Assembly (NCBI GenBank): GCA_028292405.1
Contig: JAQGMJ010000028.1
Location: forward strand, 124,001 to 188,000
DNA: 64,000 nt
Reading direction: 5' to 3'
DNA from: Betaproteobacteria bacterium
GTDB taxonomy: Bacteria; Pseudomonadota; Gammaproteobacteria; Burkholderiales; JAEUOS01
Position numbers and translations under genes: made by a program. Of this stretch, positions 35,201 to 36,991 are shown piece after piece (positions within the stretch are counted from its first letter, which is position 1; each line of letters starts with the position of its first letter). The notes under the pieces are model-generated. The model saw only the letters and a program-made list of their open reading frames with translations, had not been told where the DNA came from and made no database searches.

Positions 35201-36921
35201 GTGGCCTGCTGGGTGACGATGCTGTTGCTGCCAGAAGTGCCGGTGTAGTAGTTGGTGCCGGTGCCGCCGATCATGGTGTCGCCGCCGTGGGAGGCGACGA
35301 AGGTCACGGTGCCGCTGAAGGCGGAGCCGTCGAGGGTGTGGCCGCTGCCGCTGTCGTTGAGTACCAGGTTGGCGACGTTGGTGAAGCTTTCCACCGGCGC
35401 GTTGGCGGCGGTGCCCAGCTTGAGGGCACCGATGTCGGCGCCGCCGGTGACGACGACGCTGGTGCTGATGGATTCGTTGACGGTGACGTTGGCGGCATCC
35501 TGCACGCCGAGGTAGCTGTTGCCGCCGCCGCTGGCGTTGACCGTATCGTTCGAGTACAGGATCAGGGATTTGCCGCCGGCCACCGTGAAGGTGTTGCCGC
35601 CGACGCTGGCGCCGACGGCGGCCTTGACGAAGCTGGTGCTGCCGAAGAAGGTGGCGCTGCCGGTGGACAGGTTGGCCGTCACCGCGGTGCCGAAATTGGT
35701 GTAGTCCAGGGTAATGGCGCTGTTGGCGCCGCCCACCACGTTGAACTGGCCCGCAACGGCGCTGGCCACCGTGATGGTGCCGCCGCTATAGGTGATGGTG
35801 AGCGAGCTGGCGCCGACCACGACCTTGACGTCGCCGGTGACTGAGGAGAAGTCCAGCGTGTTGCCGGTGCTGCCGGCGCCCGCGATCACGCTTTCCGAGC
35901 CGGAGGTGCCGGTGAATTTGAAGGTGTTGCCGGCGGGCACGCCCTGCAGCGTGTCGCCGTTGGCGCCCATCAGCGTGCCGGAGCCGGTGATGGTGTTGAG
36001 CAGGCCGTCCCAGTTGCCCACCGACAGCGAGCTGGTTTCGATGCTGCCGGTCTTGTAGTCGAGCACCCAGTCGCCGCCGAGGGCGGCGCTGCCGACGTTG
36101 TGCGAGGCCGCCGCGACGTCCAGGCCGGTCAGCTTGGCCAGGTTGTTGACGAAGGAGACGCCGAGATTGCCGGCGGCGACGTCGCAGCTATAGAGCAGCA
36201 GGTCGCCGCCCGGACGCAGGGCATTGCCCCAGCCCTTGATCTGCGAGGCGAATTGCGACATATCGGCTGCGCTGAGCACCGTGGTGCCCAGGCGCAGTTC
36301 GCCGGCGGCGCCGTGCGCGATCACCTGCACCGCGTCCAGACCCTTTTCGGCCGAGAGGATGGTGCTCATCTGCTGCACGCCGTCGAAGCGCGAGTCGAGG
36401 ACGATGATTTCGACGTTGCTGGAGCGGATCACCTGCAGTTGCGCGTTCGGCCCGGTGGGGGTGCGCAGGGCCAGCGGGCTATCGGTGGACGACGTCGTCT
36501 TGCCGGACAGGGAGTCAAGCAGGCCCTGCACCAGGCCGGCGGCGTTCGGAATCGAGCCATCGACGATGATCAGCTGCGAGGGGGCGGGCTGGCTTTTCTG
36601 GAACTCGACGAAACGGTCGAGGTTGACAGTGGTGCCGGCGGCCTGGGTCTTGACGGCGACATTCGGCCCGGCGGCATCGGCGTGCAGGCCAAGGATCGGG
36701 TGCTGATGCGGCGTCGCGTCGGCGTTGGGCGTGAGCGGCGCGGAAACCGCCGGCAGGTGGTGGGCATGGTGCGGCGGAATCACCACCTGCGCGGCCAGCA
36801 GGAAGCGCTGTTCGAGTGCCTCGAACAGCGCGCGGCGGCGGGCTGCCGGCCGGTCTGCCTCCCTCCTGCCGCGTGCCGCTTCAGCCTTCGAGATTTGCTT
36901 GCCGACTTTTCCGTTTTCCAT
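5296..36921 (-). CDS. Giant 10,541-residue LEPR-XLL / DUF4347 / beta-solenoid / RTX-like adhesin
   Basis: A single uninterrupted frame of 31.6 kb encodes a protein of roughly 1 MDa. The start ATG 36921 has GGGAG about 7 nt upstream. Layout: basic N-terminus with the LEPR-XLL-type motif LEQRFLLAA (residues 36-44); DUF4347 domain (about 116-300); large Gly/Ser/Thr/Asn-rich modules to about residue 1900; a long central run of about 100-residue beta-solenoid repeats of leukotoxin/filamentous-adhesin type (GAVAVNxIxNxVxAxI); a haemagglutinin-like section; Calx-beta-like sandwiches; RTX-like glycine/aspartate repeats; and an Asp/Gln/Lys/Ala-rich tail ending RINWATAKGR. No classical Sec signal peptide is visible. 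I noticed only three cysteines. Composition and architecture fit a cell-surface or matrix adhesin; surface display through the adjacent TolC/HlyD/SecA-like genes is inferred. It lies downstream of tolC behind an intrinsic terminator. Substrate and partners are unknown. Confidence 0.93.
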   Translation of the reverse strand: MENGKVGKQISKAEAARGRREADRPAARRRALFEALEQRFLLAAQVVIPPHHAHHLPAVSAPLTPNADATPHQHPILGLHADAAGPNVAVKTQAAGTTVNLDRFVEFQKSQPAPSQLIIVDGSIPNAAGLVQGLLDSLSGKTTSSTDSPLALRTPTGPNAQLQVIRSSNVEIIVLDSRFDGVQQMSTILSAEKGLDAVQVIAHGAAGELRLGTTVLSAADMSQFASQIKGWGNALRPGGDLLLYSCDVAAGNLGVSFVNNLAKLTGLDVAAASHNVGSAALGGDWVLDYKTGSIETSSLSVGNWDGLLNTITGSGTLMGANGDTLQGVPAGNTFKFTGTSGSESVIAGAGSTGNTLDFSSVTGDVKVVVGASSLTITYSGGTITVASAVAGQFNVVGGANSAITLDYTNFGTAVTANLSTGSATFFGSTSFVKAAVGASVGGNTFTVAGGKSLILYSNDTVNASGGGNSYLGVQDAANVTVNESISTSVVVTGGADIGALKLGTAANAPVESFTNVANLVLNDSGSGHTLDGSAFSGTVTFVASHGGDTMIGGTGTNYYTGTSGSNSIVTQQATVNGLIESGNWDFTLATNTTGSGSSAVTTTSLVAKIAGSSTVALTDTVTGTGTLSSAVLTGGNSTQTMDASGFIGSTKLVSGTHATSFKTSQGTSDVQAVNIVVGGGAGSTIAGGAHSTNTLDYSASTTDISVAVTTAGLAIAVTGGTITAASASNVEFNVVGSLVANVKTTLDYSGYGSGVTVDLSQATASTYFGFIRNITGAIGATVGGNTFTLDGDETVTMYTGDTADGTNSNNIYKIAAGATNIGITEAQGGAGNTLDLSAQTQAQTIAVGADGSIVVKPSVGTGPAINKTPLASSPTPYANLQNLIGSASAATTLDYSNYGADVTVDLSTGEHIATAFLSVLNIKNVIGASGANNNTITGDGTGNTIDVSASTGTNVLAGGGGTATIIGSISNPNGTTLNEGVSANATLSALVAGTGPLAGQTVGTLTLGGVVTNLRNIGKVTLTDVTTTGGITLDASAYTGALFLISSGHGTDTFKGGSGTNYYTGTAGTTNIVTKAAATVNELVESGDWNMVLTGSGATASLVATNAPGATVTAATPTPPTDNVTGGGLTAAFLTGGDHTTSIDSSGFTGDTILVGGVANATILASHGVNGGKQATNIIVDVGGAYNITGGDFATNQLVAANSLGANYDGTNNLTFQEGVRNRLILGASTLDLAVGNNLIQTVTLASGVSGGTFSLMVNGVSTRAIHWNATADEMRAALESTAGVGVGNVLVTGGYVAADGTDPATFSPWTIEFIGQHAADLAFGGIALGADHATGGAASNHVAVATTQAATNTKTIFTKIQSAYLVGAEGNDLFDASAFGGVATLDGSSGTNNTYILSATKQNIIIGSAGENSITLDASVAGGTQTVTLSDTTLTVVTSSGTIVDSIKNVRTANLNVSGDGSSIDASTYTGLTRDTFLQSLANGFATAEDADLVFTLSDGTTKVAVSLAGCDTMGDVMDAINACGYVNGGNAVVNPLTATLAGGHLVITDSTTGTSALTIGEAGTITDSSGNLVASDTATNHAHPDTTFVLLSHTAEMLGLVTTAQTYTIGAGHVLTGTSVTNSALAISGAAATNGGHLALKGGAGTNVFTVGRGINTVTGLAGAANSLIVTADGDMTLTGGTSAGLMRVLNGSWTATDTLTNIAGAALYAADTTNVLTLDASAYNGSVLLDNGNDLANLKGNSSNVTFAVGKPSVAALAAHPTGKVTLTMAGAGTNNTLDISVPNYDGSALTWLDRSSIGASALATTLDGGTYTNLVSFDLTSLGNVTLTAGDITISGGTGNALNLTITGSNVTIDNENLTITGDLVINSVSYKPLTSSFAHDDYITNSVTIRNHSVLSGATVSITAQADGAHYDSPIDFGGGFVKSILNSTAVLNFINNLSLLVSVAKETASATINIDATSSVTATIGDVVIIAQATGSVLPSPTISKLLGVAIAILNDTADIEVAGHISAGGSITLLAAVTNTVNAVSDASGAGKQGGAAGAVAVAVVNSLSQVKVANTAVLSAGNHDVNGSIQVQATTIDSTRVVSRSTTGVKGSTGIAIGVDYEHTVTNAYLDGTASTSLSANPTSTNPGAGGISVTAFEMREPVAIRKLLLIPTTGAGMVTRAGVGSDDTGDPFQNLQNKIGGGIFGVAQKLAPVAYIANGIGSFFGGIGSWVTGKLGLDGPATSDKAGAIAVQIYDLSATARIGDGVHVADVSAGGEVTVHAMVSSSVKMSTSTNITSAGVADQTGNLSPDKQYGAAVALAVGITTNNASATIGANSKVDAKTGVSVLSNAQFQVDPRTAYFDKLITLLKGGSISPTYNTSDGLRTLHDNDTVQDANGAVYKYIGADNAQVDLANADLSNTLSWTTVRDPSSIQGQILGNLTQYTSGIGSLLPNTLTLSMVKGTKSSVAGAVTVLLDTKIATAEIMSGAQINQRTSGAKGQVTVQATSASNVVNVAGGIARAGASTMDLPNDSLVDSALRKLKISDSVAGKVSALNQDTGSAGGGVLMTFVNTNTITARIDSGAVVAADSLYVDAETDNFVLTVGIAGGKAASSSITGVGFATVQTDQVIAQVATGAVVSVGSAIAKDTSGGSLGNSAVINAHDNGIFVDVAGAIAISNKTSVGVTAAANVLTRDTEAVLGSLFGDNTSTTLATFSSKGGLAITASNSGFDGVFSISGAVTSPQEAPDNTRPRSDASTEPPSSLGSLTAGGSNSDDMLGELMALFDHFGEQSKIAPTDQAENADLAAGKTGKSFSGAVTVNVISDTAEAYIRNAGTISVSNSSTAANNTAPVTVSASNKTNVLSLSGAASVSTANPITETTGVAGALSFNFLGGKTAAEIDNVTSLTAGSIDVEAVRTGFNVATSVGLAGAAGTKGTAVAGSVAVARSAYTIDSKVTNTNADVNGGVIVKAYDNSLITVVAGSAGIGGKTGVGVGFSFTDIENTVTATVQGSTINYAGAFDLEATSHAEIVGVTASAGVSARAGGGSGTLTLNFIADTIDAGVIDSTLTDKTGNIDNVYVKAIDESMIVAISGAVGVGKSTGAGFALAFNSVNNDISGHIDHSTVTTGGDIDIEAQSTATIGDAAVGVGITTKDAKGFAASGSLAVNFINNTLDAHISTGSGSSAGSTVSGKSVTVNASDTSLLVTIAGVISASVSGATGAGAGITYNRIANGVAAYINKSNVTATAGGVVVTANSTPLLVGIAAAGAGGKDLGLGGSVTVNSIANGVDAHISGGSVVLSSGDVDVEASESSTLYSAAVGIGAATQGSGGGVAFAYNFVGGNSTLDPSALTITSTQMPAGSDGSAGPSQPMPVVGNDNTTKKSNVTAYIDSSKVTSQVGGIAVLSGFSNPLNQSGAGPASSQTVTVNPSTAITAGAAQNQLHFAADQTFVTGQEVVFHGTSTVGLTDGAAYYVIASATDPRTIQLAASHADALASNAIAITSSSGSVSVSLVDTDHSFKFDPSLGSSAVAANGNQGTISFGAAHNLTTGQKVVYDDGGNTDIAGLTNGHTYTVTVVNGNTVSLFDNTSNAQVVFGAHTSLGNASQQSFSVVKSAVTVSSVTPKVSGANTIAFASASDPKLATGSAVIYHAGTGSAIAGLTDGQTYYVVKTTGPDSSKVYYSLAANYNNAVATNPGVVALGSANIGTGVTFTAVTSQVSIAGISAALPQGAGAQITSITAAGGGGKTFGGAGAISLNFVRMGVDAHISNSTTGQGISAAGPVQVQAADTSAIYSGTGAIAVGLNGGAGALSVGVNDIKNTVASYISNANVTTTGASGTVSVTANERAKDVNIVVGGAGSTSKFALSGSVAVNFIADTVDARIENGSNVQASGSVSVSAYDMASIATLAGNVAISVSGPVAVGLAFAVNDVSDTVSAIIDASTVNTSGDLSVIATFAKPNDLPPGLDVQIAAMAVSGAGTSGDFAGAGSVTLNWIKNAVTASVQNIGSAQSISAGGHLKIDASDHSTINSLAGAIAIAGVGKASAAGAIGVSISYNYLGGDPNAPASTSTNDVTASIKNAAGNVTAGSIDVDSTYAGAVNNITVAGSAAVGTSFALAIGGSVSINRAHNKTTAVISNSANVNATKTSAQGGTGVHLKADDDAELWALSGGVGIGISMGSGGTGLAAGVSVAVNEVTDTTLASINGSTVTSANGVNILATSEADIEALTIGVAVGVAAGASGGAGAGAGSGNTITDSVTASIENSSNVSTTGGAISVEADDEAHIIAGSGALSFGGAFGGGGAAASVGVSVAVNEITNKDLAYIDNSKVSSAGAINLTANENATIKAIVIGGSVAVAAGGTGNVAVAIGISEAVNTITDTSQAYINGSNDFGTHTNSVSAVGNINVFALQTGGITADSIAASVSVAAGAGGGIALSGGGAESRNVINNATDAYVASSRVGSSAGALNVSANAGATIDAVVAGISVSVGVGSGAGGAVSIGAALARNVIGYGINPATGTIAAATHPSEVKAYVLDSAIGVTGGLNVSATGTETITSTVVAAAVGVAGAGGGGLGAAGAGSSALNVVKISIGAEIADDASVIGTPSITAGSVSVLASDTATISTTVVSAALAAAFAGGSGVAVSIGVSLAENTIDDAVHADIYNINSLTTTGSGAINISAVSGGTITASSTAASVAVAGAGGAGFAVAGGGAEAHNDIGSTTVADIAYDTTHTGTITSGGAININANAITAIHATVVGVSGAGAFAGAGAVAAAIGSSIARNDIGGGGSGVAPGSVLAYISRGTVHAGGALNISATGSETITAGVGAGSMAITVAGTVGVGLAGAGAEAQNIISVPIEAYIDSAVAVTAGSLSIAASDTATILTNVDAVSLSVAVGLGGASVAIGVALSENVITDTVSAFISNAPSVNIAGQVDIKANENANITGTTVAAALAVGVGFAGLAISGAGANGTNEVNNQVSAFISSSTVNANLYYDYISGSDTGDTALTAGKRVLDMVSGNVYRYIGADTTISQVFGGLSGLAYNDTTAWTPVSSANMNISAVNASTVTSAVGAGAGSVAVGLGAASAAIGAVTAYNVFGVSDSKIKTGTDANSSSDTSHSSATDPNATLTSDTNGTGKSQYQNNALAYISNSHVGVTGNLTIDAKSTEKLTVDAVAGAVAIAIGIGGGAAGAGVGTTNLFATQTQSYVSNSSVMVMGDLTIHALDQSEVVRATAVAGALSVGAVALSVAATTVNNTMNNDVEANITGGVSNTMVVGGKLTLNANGDLSGGSNNGFAKIDSITAVAASISGGIEGASGGGVAIHNNIADTVHAGITGATAVSAEGDINIKAQDNAAATADLDVTSVAISLGAAIGVGIADNQIHSLITAEIAQAAVDSDSNITVQAISTADLTHTRTVGVSASLVGSATNVATANIASRTIATIRSGAHVAAASGIVSVVSGATNNAKAESDGGAFGAVAVGAMVANTLLGSGNAGGDVVATVDGSGTMIAGQSVQIQAIGDDTLRGSTVAAGGGLVVAGGAVTTVTTTQATVANVTGGATVIGGGVNIQSIHTQDVDASADAYSIGAATGSGAAIVNTYSSAANININNATVLANNINVGASNSLVKTAINKAGGINLRTGSGSALGLGIELSQTKIGTSSNPFGSQVNITNGASLTAAGNFASPATLTISSVNTISAADEIQVNSVSLLQVNVGMDDITTNQVSKVNIDGSSVVNQSGNLYITAQGNATTVASTDLMIASGLGGIATAESTSSVTNNNTITLNNATIKGNTVYVRAGLDVQGVPDNLNAIANAQVLSVSLYPSIDIPITGAHTNEFNTINLNGTTTVGALGNVYLQAQSGLNFARSGGSVLSLSLVPYGVDVPNHSSTPSTNAVNIGSAVKVIAGYANQSNVQVLPASLVTGLGFSLPTDGSPTALTAAQVQAIEARLGQLGFTIDTTSIQYELAAFSTSAIQFDTQVGAVVHDMVSGNYYKFVSANGSQLINLKTANFSDGSLWQRDTAIEDQPTSVASNFSDALATALPGKYYVLKPTSVDMPVISYENQGNLIYQQIKQLQDWINNHSTDTAAVARYQVQLSALETQLTDLGLGSVNSSGVVQAQQTVDVLAINMPNIYAAPGSIFITSDAPAASYSSMVGAGHQLSPRSGAQVTIWNDSPFQLIVNDAAIQDSRVVATVNGQYTVFQPGSVYVNSVSAGSAVASTSDNQVTIAQVSLNWDATPLPGTGLSAAASHLPQDVYLVGSIDNPSGAINVLNLLGNVNVSGQLDGATININSAGQFNLNVQGWFHTGGDPTTWYSGFANSMGSAANAYNNNILHILFPTLQLPTTVYGDSVTPVGGGSIFAQGAIEITANYLDINGRVQSGAQSLNLTIDSSFNPSGNTLLEDAKGNAISGISFGSTPIPIGGHFDATTQQIVLDPLAPAGGSITLAGQILSVGTGNLVVANGYASVAITNNSKYSLVVNNVDTTKNRVGVIDIIDTSNLKRVKYTYSTASGTPQVIETDYQGVGSTTTNATTHQTTTAVVYNQTGTHTYAITDPISYQPTLGQEYIWVEGQAKTVTTKTIFTSVHTNLFGDSFDFGGLLTSNDWDHQGPVVQNVDQHPLLQSQGIVYVGGSGATAAPVFNAIAGAYTGGALNYTISYTEARETATLLTKNVTTISNANNVYLYIGDTAKVYLPGANYSDTSTWSLDSAVTVAAATHASSYLNASEKVDGPYTSGGGWLQKKTTTVITTDVNGYEDYYTQTLKADYPVAITFLPSATNPGLTINSVSNVILKGEIDIAQGGSLNITTTAGFFGHTPTVTMATGAAIFEAGATSSASLPVNVNSAGAVSMALQGTAGTVNITAHSGDINLAVVSPDNATSRIVVGTIDALAGNVTITAAQGIVAANGSSLIEGNRVQLSAAGAGGTIGTGSQAVRVNSNTLGTGGFAAISTGNINVTETIGDLDLIAPDAWTAAQASVQSLTGSVTLATVSGSILDAIPQGFTPLAGTTITTLSDNLNGTGSLVGTVNEILTDEMQQTQAYYDYWINYRGATLTSALTTTASGAAENGTSVTLNSLALPNSGTLTTGQKVVISGANYGSGASLQNGTYYAVVNGGQVGFATSVDNALAAVPVVVTFTGMGTNPSAKTFTVTVTDTAVRTGSVTVNDQIHVASTAGWVNGTQVFLSGVQGNSTLGNDTPYYVIVVNATTIELASSVQQATLYTQASLQALDTTLAPSIVHFNAAQVSGKFDVGTRPYTQSASLTQALPTITAQSTDVQKAQANALATIASTFGSSTFNSGYSYQYSDSQVTQLKNARTFSADGLKYPVSASVVNSFIYPHNALSGGGGQTAPAISNLTNVMGTAITLNAGGAASTVGNVAPTVTLSLVGGISNLTDAQKALLSSAGASDVIGADHTVYIYKGPNAASLDIATADFTNTSLWQAITPSYYSSSTTLASLTANQYVLSQQPHSYGLYKYVGPASTVDLTTTNYANTGLWQKVTANAFSSATALRVANATAGLMVENDQVANSITLQLSHNVRIDTTGVINASALGSVGLSSADTMTIGHIGSGSAVNLKTTSTGASVFDNGTSNLGAISAQSEVVISSQLGVQGQNGAAFRMSLGSASTLDIEGNGLVDLEALSSNQLNALRVVSDANQVIITQNHGTVSAGSVAGKEGVTITASANIINAYNDALAPFANVSSTSGDVNLFAGGTVGTSSNPLDIDVATGVVNVSANGGITLHASGIDNIAVGTLTSATGDVSLVADSSITDGLPGDGANIYGHNVNLSSTTGMIGTASAPIRIESNYSGSNGALTANAEHDIFITENQRGNVNLDMRVALANSRKGNLTLTTVGGSILNANGGAPVQLIGNTINLSAANGSIGTMANQFLIDSQVFAAGKVNAQAEGAIALAEANGTLDVGTINSNAGSIRLSVREQGGSGADFTMDGAAIVTALAGAVTILAGNNINTASGSKLEARDSITVESDTDDRGVQDNVSTTISINGSLKSAANLITGGTAADTITLSPDAITGWTRVLGNQPGLTGGHDTMTLDQLPSMSGSDGVISTHVRYDDHGNVLNGGAAVTDTIDLDGQGANDNYIINTDANASGYLINVHDTGDLGLGPNNLTINGTTSNETFLLRANFVASMISGPPAQDGSATYQASVQRINYDSTISGRLQINGIAGTDNFYLDDNSAITTIDGGLGTDYIQVGQMFGSDRKAAAPIGTVALGDDIDTVKVKLGTDPDTGLPLDGYLSRGVSYATTVYGGLGTDNFVVYSNGAALKLYGGVGPNAGDDTFVVRAFVLDSGASSTQSTTITGGSGNTHIEYNINAPVSIVGGSGTNTVVIIGTDEDDNFVITDKGVFGAGLNISYTNIQKLEIDGLGGDDHFYVESTDPTLVTTLIGGAGNDTFDVAGDVTGQVVALNADGTSAFINHSVSSSDPAYNGIFADGVPLSVAGSATSPVVINQPTGTTSVVKGGAVGTDVSTYTVQMALVAPTDSSSLVYMSISAALVAQVSAQLGGKGIEVSTDGVHYSQSLVLTYDPTVPGTTGNAWARVTTIYVKADADTAQVGNKVIEISSALQSANAHFNHIVLPNVDVTLIDANKPQLLLTGADGTVKTYAGGNPGTFAVALSRIPDVASNEIVTVMLSQAAGDALYESLSVDTSGSANPADPTLGGRFSQDPVTHAYTLTFDHNNWDQPITVKVTGVVQPLVQNQLAAAITLTESSSSPTGVFAHATDAQKVQTVAIDSRIGALIVTPVNPGAILSPTNPYIYSISLTKAPTAPVVITLLNSGAMTESANDPTNDHRLSTVNGVTTITFDNTNWNMPFFVKVSIAQGAVQPAGNQPTALFQVSQHLVSTIQGPLQIQGDQMPDRDRSLKQGVKLPTETDAALPALTPQQDSSTSTDTLNIFNDGSGAVQTGTLSAANPLDYSGIAANYGISGTAIIAGDFGVIAGLGMVRNPLVFGTTSYEAGITYHNVQVVDVLLGSGDDTFTISNTTPGSITVIQGGGGNNTLIATGGGGANAPLVLFGSTSQDGSYYSEDPLHLSEHGHPFSNLGNNTIDARLDPNSVVIYGGAGNDTIYGSLNGGDVIAGGGGNNTITSTDGNNIILGNSGLNIDLTRRLSRSADGLLSIVSLAGAGDFAATHDALIAGTNTITAGDGKNIVFGSFGTVTQAAGVKLLTSTAQVQTAVSLHEATSASNTIHLGNGGDIVFGGDGSDTITAGVGTNIMFGDNGTVTLDITGTYLAQAVSTFTSFGGVDHITVGTGSSVLVGGFGADFLNAGIGNSVLVGDNAFTQYSALGVATQVKTTDSSSSTGGDDTIIADNGNNIAIGGVGKDSITVGNAGATGVSVVLGDNGEANFSSDGTKLVSVSTYLDLFGGNDTIGVGDGNMVVFGGFGADGITAGAGTNSILVGDNGTATFNTAGVVTEVKTTDTTAATGGNDTISNTGGTTVAIGGVGRDAIGIGSTAGGSDVSVVLGDNGTVDFNTVGTLLSFVTTDLAVNLGDVDTITAGNGNMVVFGSFGGDSITVGSGTNSILVGDNGSATFNTSGIVTEVKTTDTTAATGGDDQITTTGGTAIAIGGVGRDTISIGNTAGGNDVSVVLGDNGTIDFNAGGTLLSFVTTDLAVNLGDVDTITVGNGNMVVFGGFGGDTINGGTGTNSILVGDNGSATFNTLGLVTQVKTTDTTAATGGDDHITTTDGTVIAIGGVGRDTITLGNTAAGGTSVVLGDNGVVDLNPAGTFLSHVATNLDLGDVDTINVGNGNMVAFGGYGGDIIHGAIGTNSILVGDNGFATFSALGVVTNVTTSDTTAATGGDDNISTVSGTTIAIGGVGKDTINLGDTSVGGTSVVLGDNGTVQFNADGSIPTNISTNLDLGDVDHITLGNGTMIAFGGFGADVIHFGNGNSVFSIFVGDNGTAIYDLAGNATITTTDTTGATGGNDEIIGGNGNAVAIGGVGADTITLGNGNAYILGDNGVVDLDPSIKSTGYDQGLGGNDTIKTGDGNHAIIGGYGTDDITTGNGSDYIFGDNGTMTLNSAGIVGGVGTFEQTTDTSDASGGADTIKSGNGQKFVLAGRGGDSVTAGNGTHVVIGDDGQIASSSQGVLQGIVSTNPGDGGSDVIGVGNGDSFILGGVGGDTIRGGTSVSNSVMFGDNGAIGFDALGHISEVLAIATNIGGDDHISTGDGNDVLIGGMGADHLITGTGNSVLLGDSGEVQLTDDRVRFVQTIDLFTGGNDILEAGSGHNIEMGGFGSNLLYGNLSKDVLIGNYAALTFDAGGVVTSLNRFGAGGNAPDLISSSQDAMFLATPVVSGLSVPVISFVSADDQGGDGSQSQDSSSSTVASDSGSHSSEEAPVDPKQADGKDGKDGQDGQPADGQQAAPDANQPAQPDGQQQQQDPKKKPAATARGKHVPQADVAPDAALAAPALMRAPVKTTQAPAETKPAVKRGSVAVDAAAVALAGLAVAGAGEKAGALWSFDAAAGAWRNAPQKNPANKRSKRVAFDLGQAETQAAAPQAPMQWAQDEAEAQGVSEAAMPAVTEVAQPKTRARINWATAKGR
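6180..9990 (-). repeat. RTX-like calcium-binding repeat block near the C-terminus of the giant adhesin
   Basis: About 1,270 residues are built from half-repeats of about 62 residues. The two half-types alternate: one carries GNGNMVVFGGFGGDTI and NSILVGDNGSATF, the other IAIGGVGRDTI and SVVLGDNGTVDF. Pairs form super-repeats of about 123-126 residues. Glycine/aspartate nonapeptide-like turns (GGxGxDxI, GNG) resemble haemolysin-type calcium-binding beta-rolls. In classic type I substrates such a block lies near the extreme C-terminus; here another 270 residues or so follow. Confidence 0.75.
8041..8796 (-). repeat. Two adjacent 378-bp DNA-level tandem repeats inside the RTX-like block
   Basis: The copies 8041-8418 and 8419-8796 align without gaps over 378 bp (126 codons) and are very similar in DNA, including many synonymous positions. 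A related 369-bp unit lies just before (7672-8040), three codons shorter. The in-frame period and DNA similarity point to recent duplication or gene conversion, so copy number could vary by recombination. Confidence 0.8.
10380..11560 (-). other. Calx-beta-like beta-sandwich section of the giant adhesin
   Basis: This is a run of about 390 residues with three or more similar sandwiches. Each has a repeating end of the type ITFDNTNWNMPFFVKVS or LTFDHNNWDQPITVKVTG, preceded by a VxVxLSxxP-like strand. The recurring F-D-N-x-N-W-x-x-P-x-x-V-K-V pattern is typical of Calx-beta-like calcium-binding modules in large adhesins. It separates the haemagglutinin-like section from the RTX-like repeats. Confidence 0.55.
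32220..33240 (-). other. Two borrowed-looking modules in the giant adhesin (ALES..GNVLVTGG type and hook-IN-like)
   Basis: At about 32890-33240 the protein reads VNGVSTRAIHWNATADEMRA and then GVGNVLVTGG, a module known as tandem copies in other giant bacterial proteins (F-x-G-x-T-x-x-I-x-W/F-N-A-T-A-x-x-V/M-x-x-A-L). At about 32220-32500 FTLSDGTTKVAVSLAG is followed by MGDVMDAINACGY, resembling the flagellin hook-IN motif fold. The latter holds two of the three cysteines I noticed in the protein. Domain naming is by eye and should be taken as tentative. Confidence 0.45.
36022..36576 (-). other. DUF4347 domain of the giant adhesin
   Basis: Residues about 116-300 contain LIIVDGSIPNAAGLVQGLL, EIIVLDSRFDGVQQM, VIAHGAAGELRLG and LLLYSCDVAAG. 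These are the typical blocks of DUF4347, which is frequent at the N-terminus of giant bacterial adhesins. The spaced His203-Gly and Ser-Cys246 pairs are reminiscent of a clan-CD (caspase-like) His/Cys dyad. That resemblance is a visual inference; protease activity is not established for the family. Confidence 0.75.
36790..36831 (-). other. LEPR-XLL-type N-terminal motif of the giant adhesin
   Basis: Residues 31-44 read ALFEALEQRFLLAA, preceded by a cluster of arginines (AARRR). This matches the LEPR-XLL domain pattern (LEPRxLLSA-like) found at the N-terminus of very large repetitive proteins of Gram-negative bacteria. The basic stretch plus short hydrophobic core resembles a shortened signal sequence. 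A targeting role toward the adjacent SecA-like/M50 genes is inference. Confidence 0.75.
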
Positions 36922-36950
36922 TGCCCGCTCCCGCTACTGCTACACACCTG

Positions 36951-36983
36951 CAAAAAAGCAAAAGGCGCCCGGGGGCGCCGCTT
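36951..36983 (-). terminator. Probable intrinsic terminator between tolC and the giant adhesin gene
   Basis: Read on the minus strand, the 6-bp stem GGCGCC / GGCGCC (36964-36969 with 36974-36979, 4-nt loop) is followed by TTTT, GC and TTTTTT. It lies 9 bp past the tolC stop and 30 bp before the giant gene start. It could end most tolC transcripts and leave the adhesin to a fraction of readthrough, or to its own promoter within the short gap. Confidence 0.7.
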
Positions 36984-36991
36984 TCAAATCC

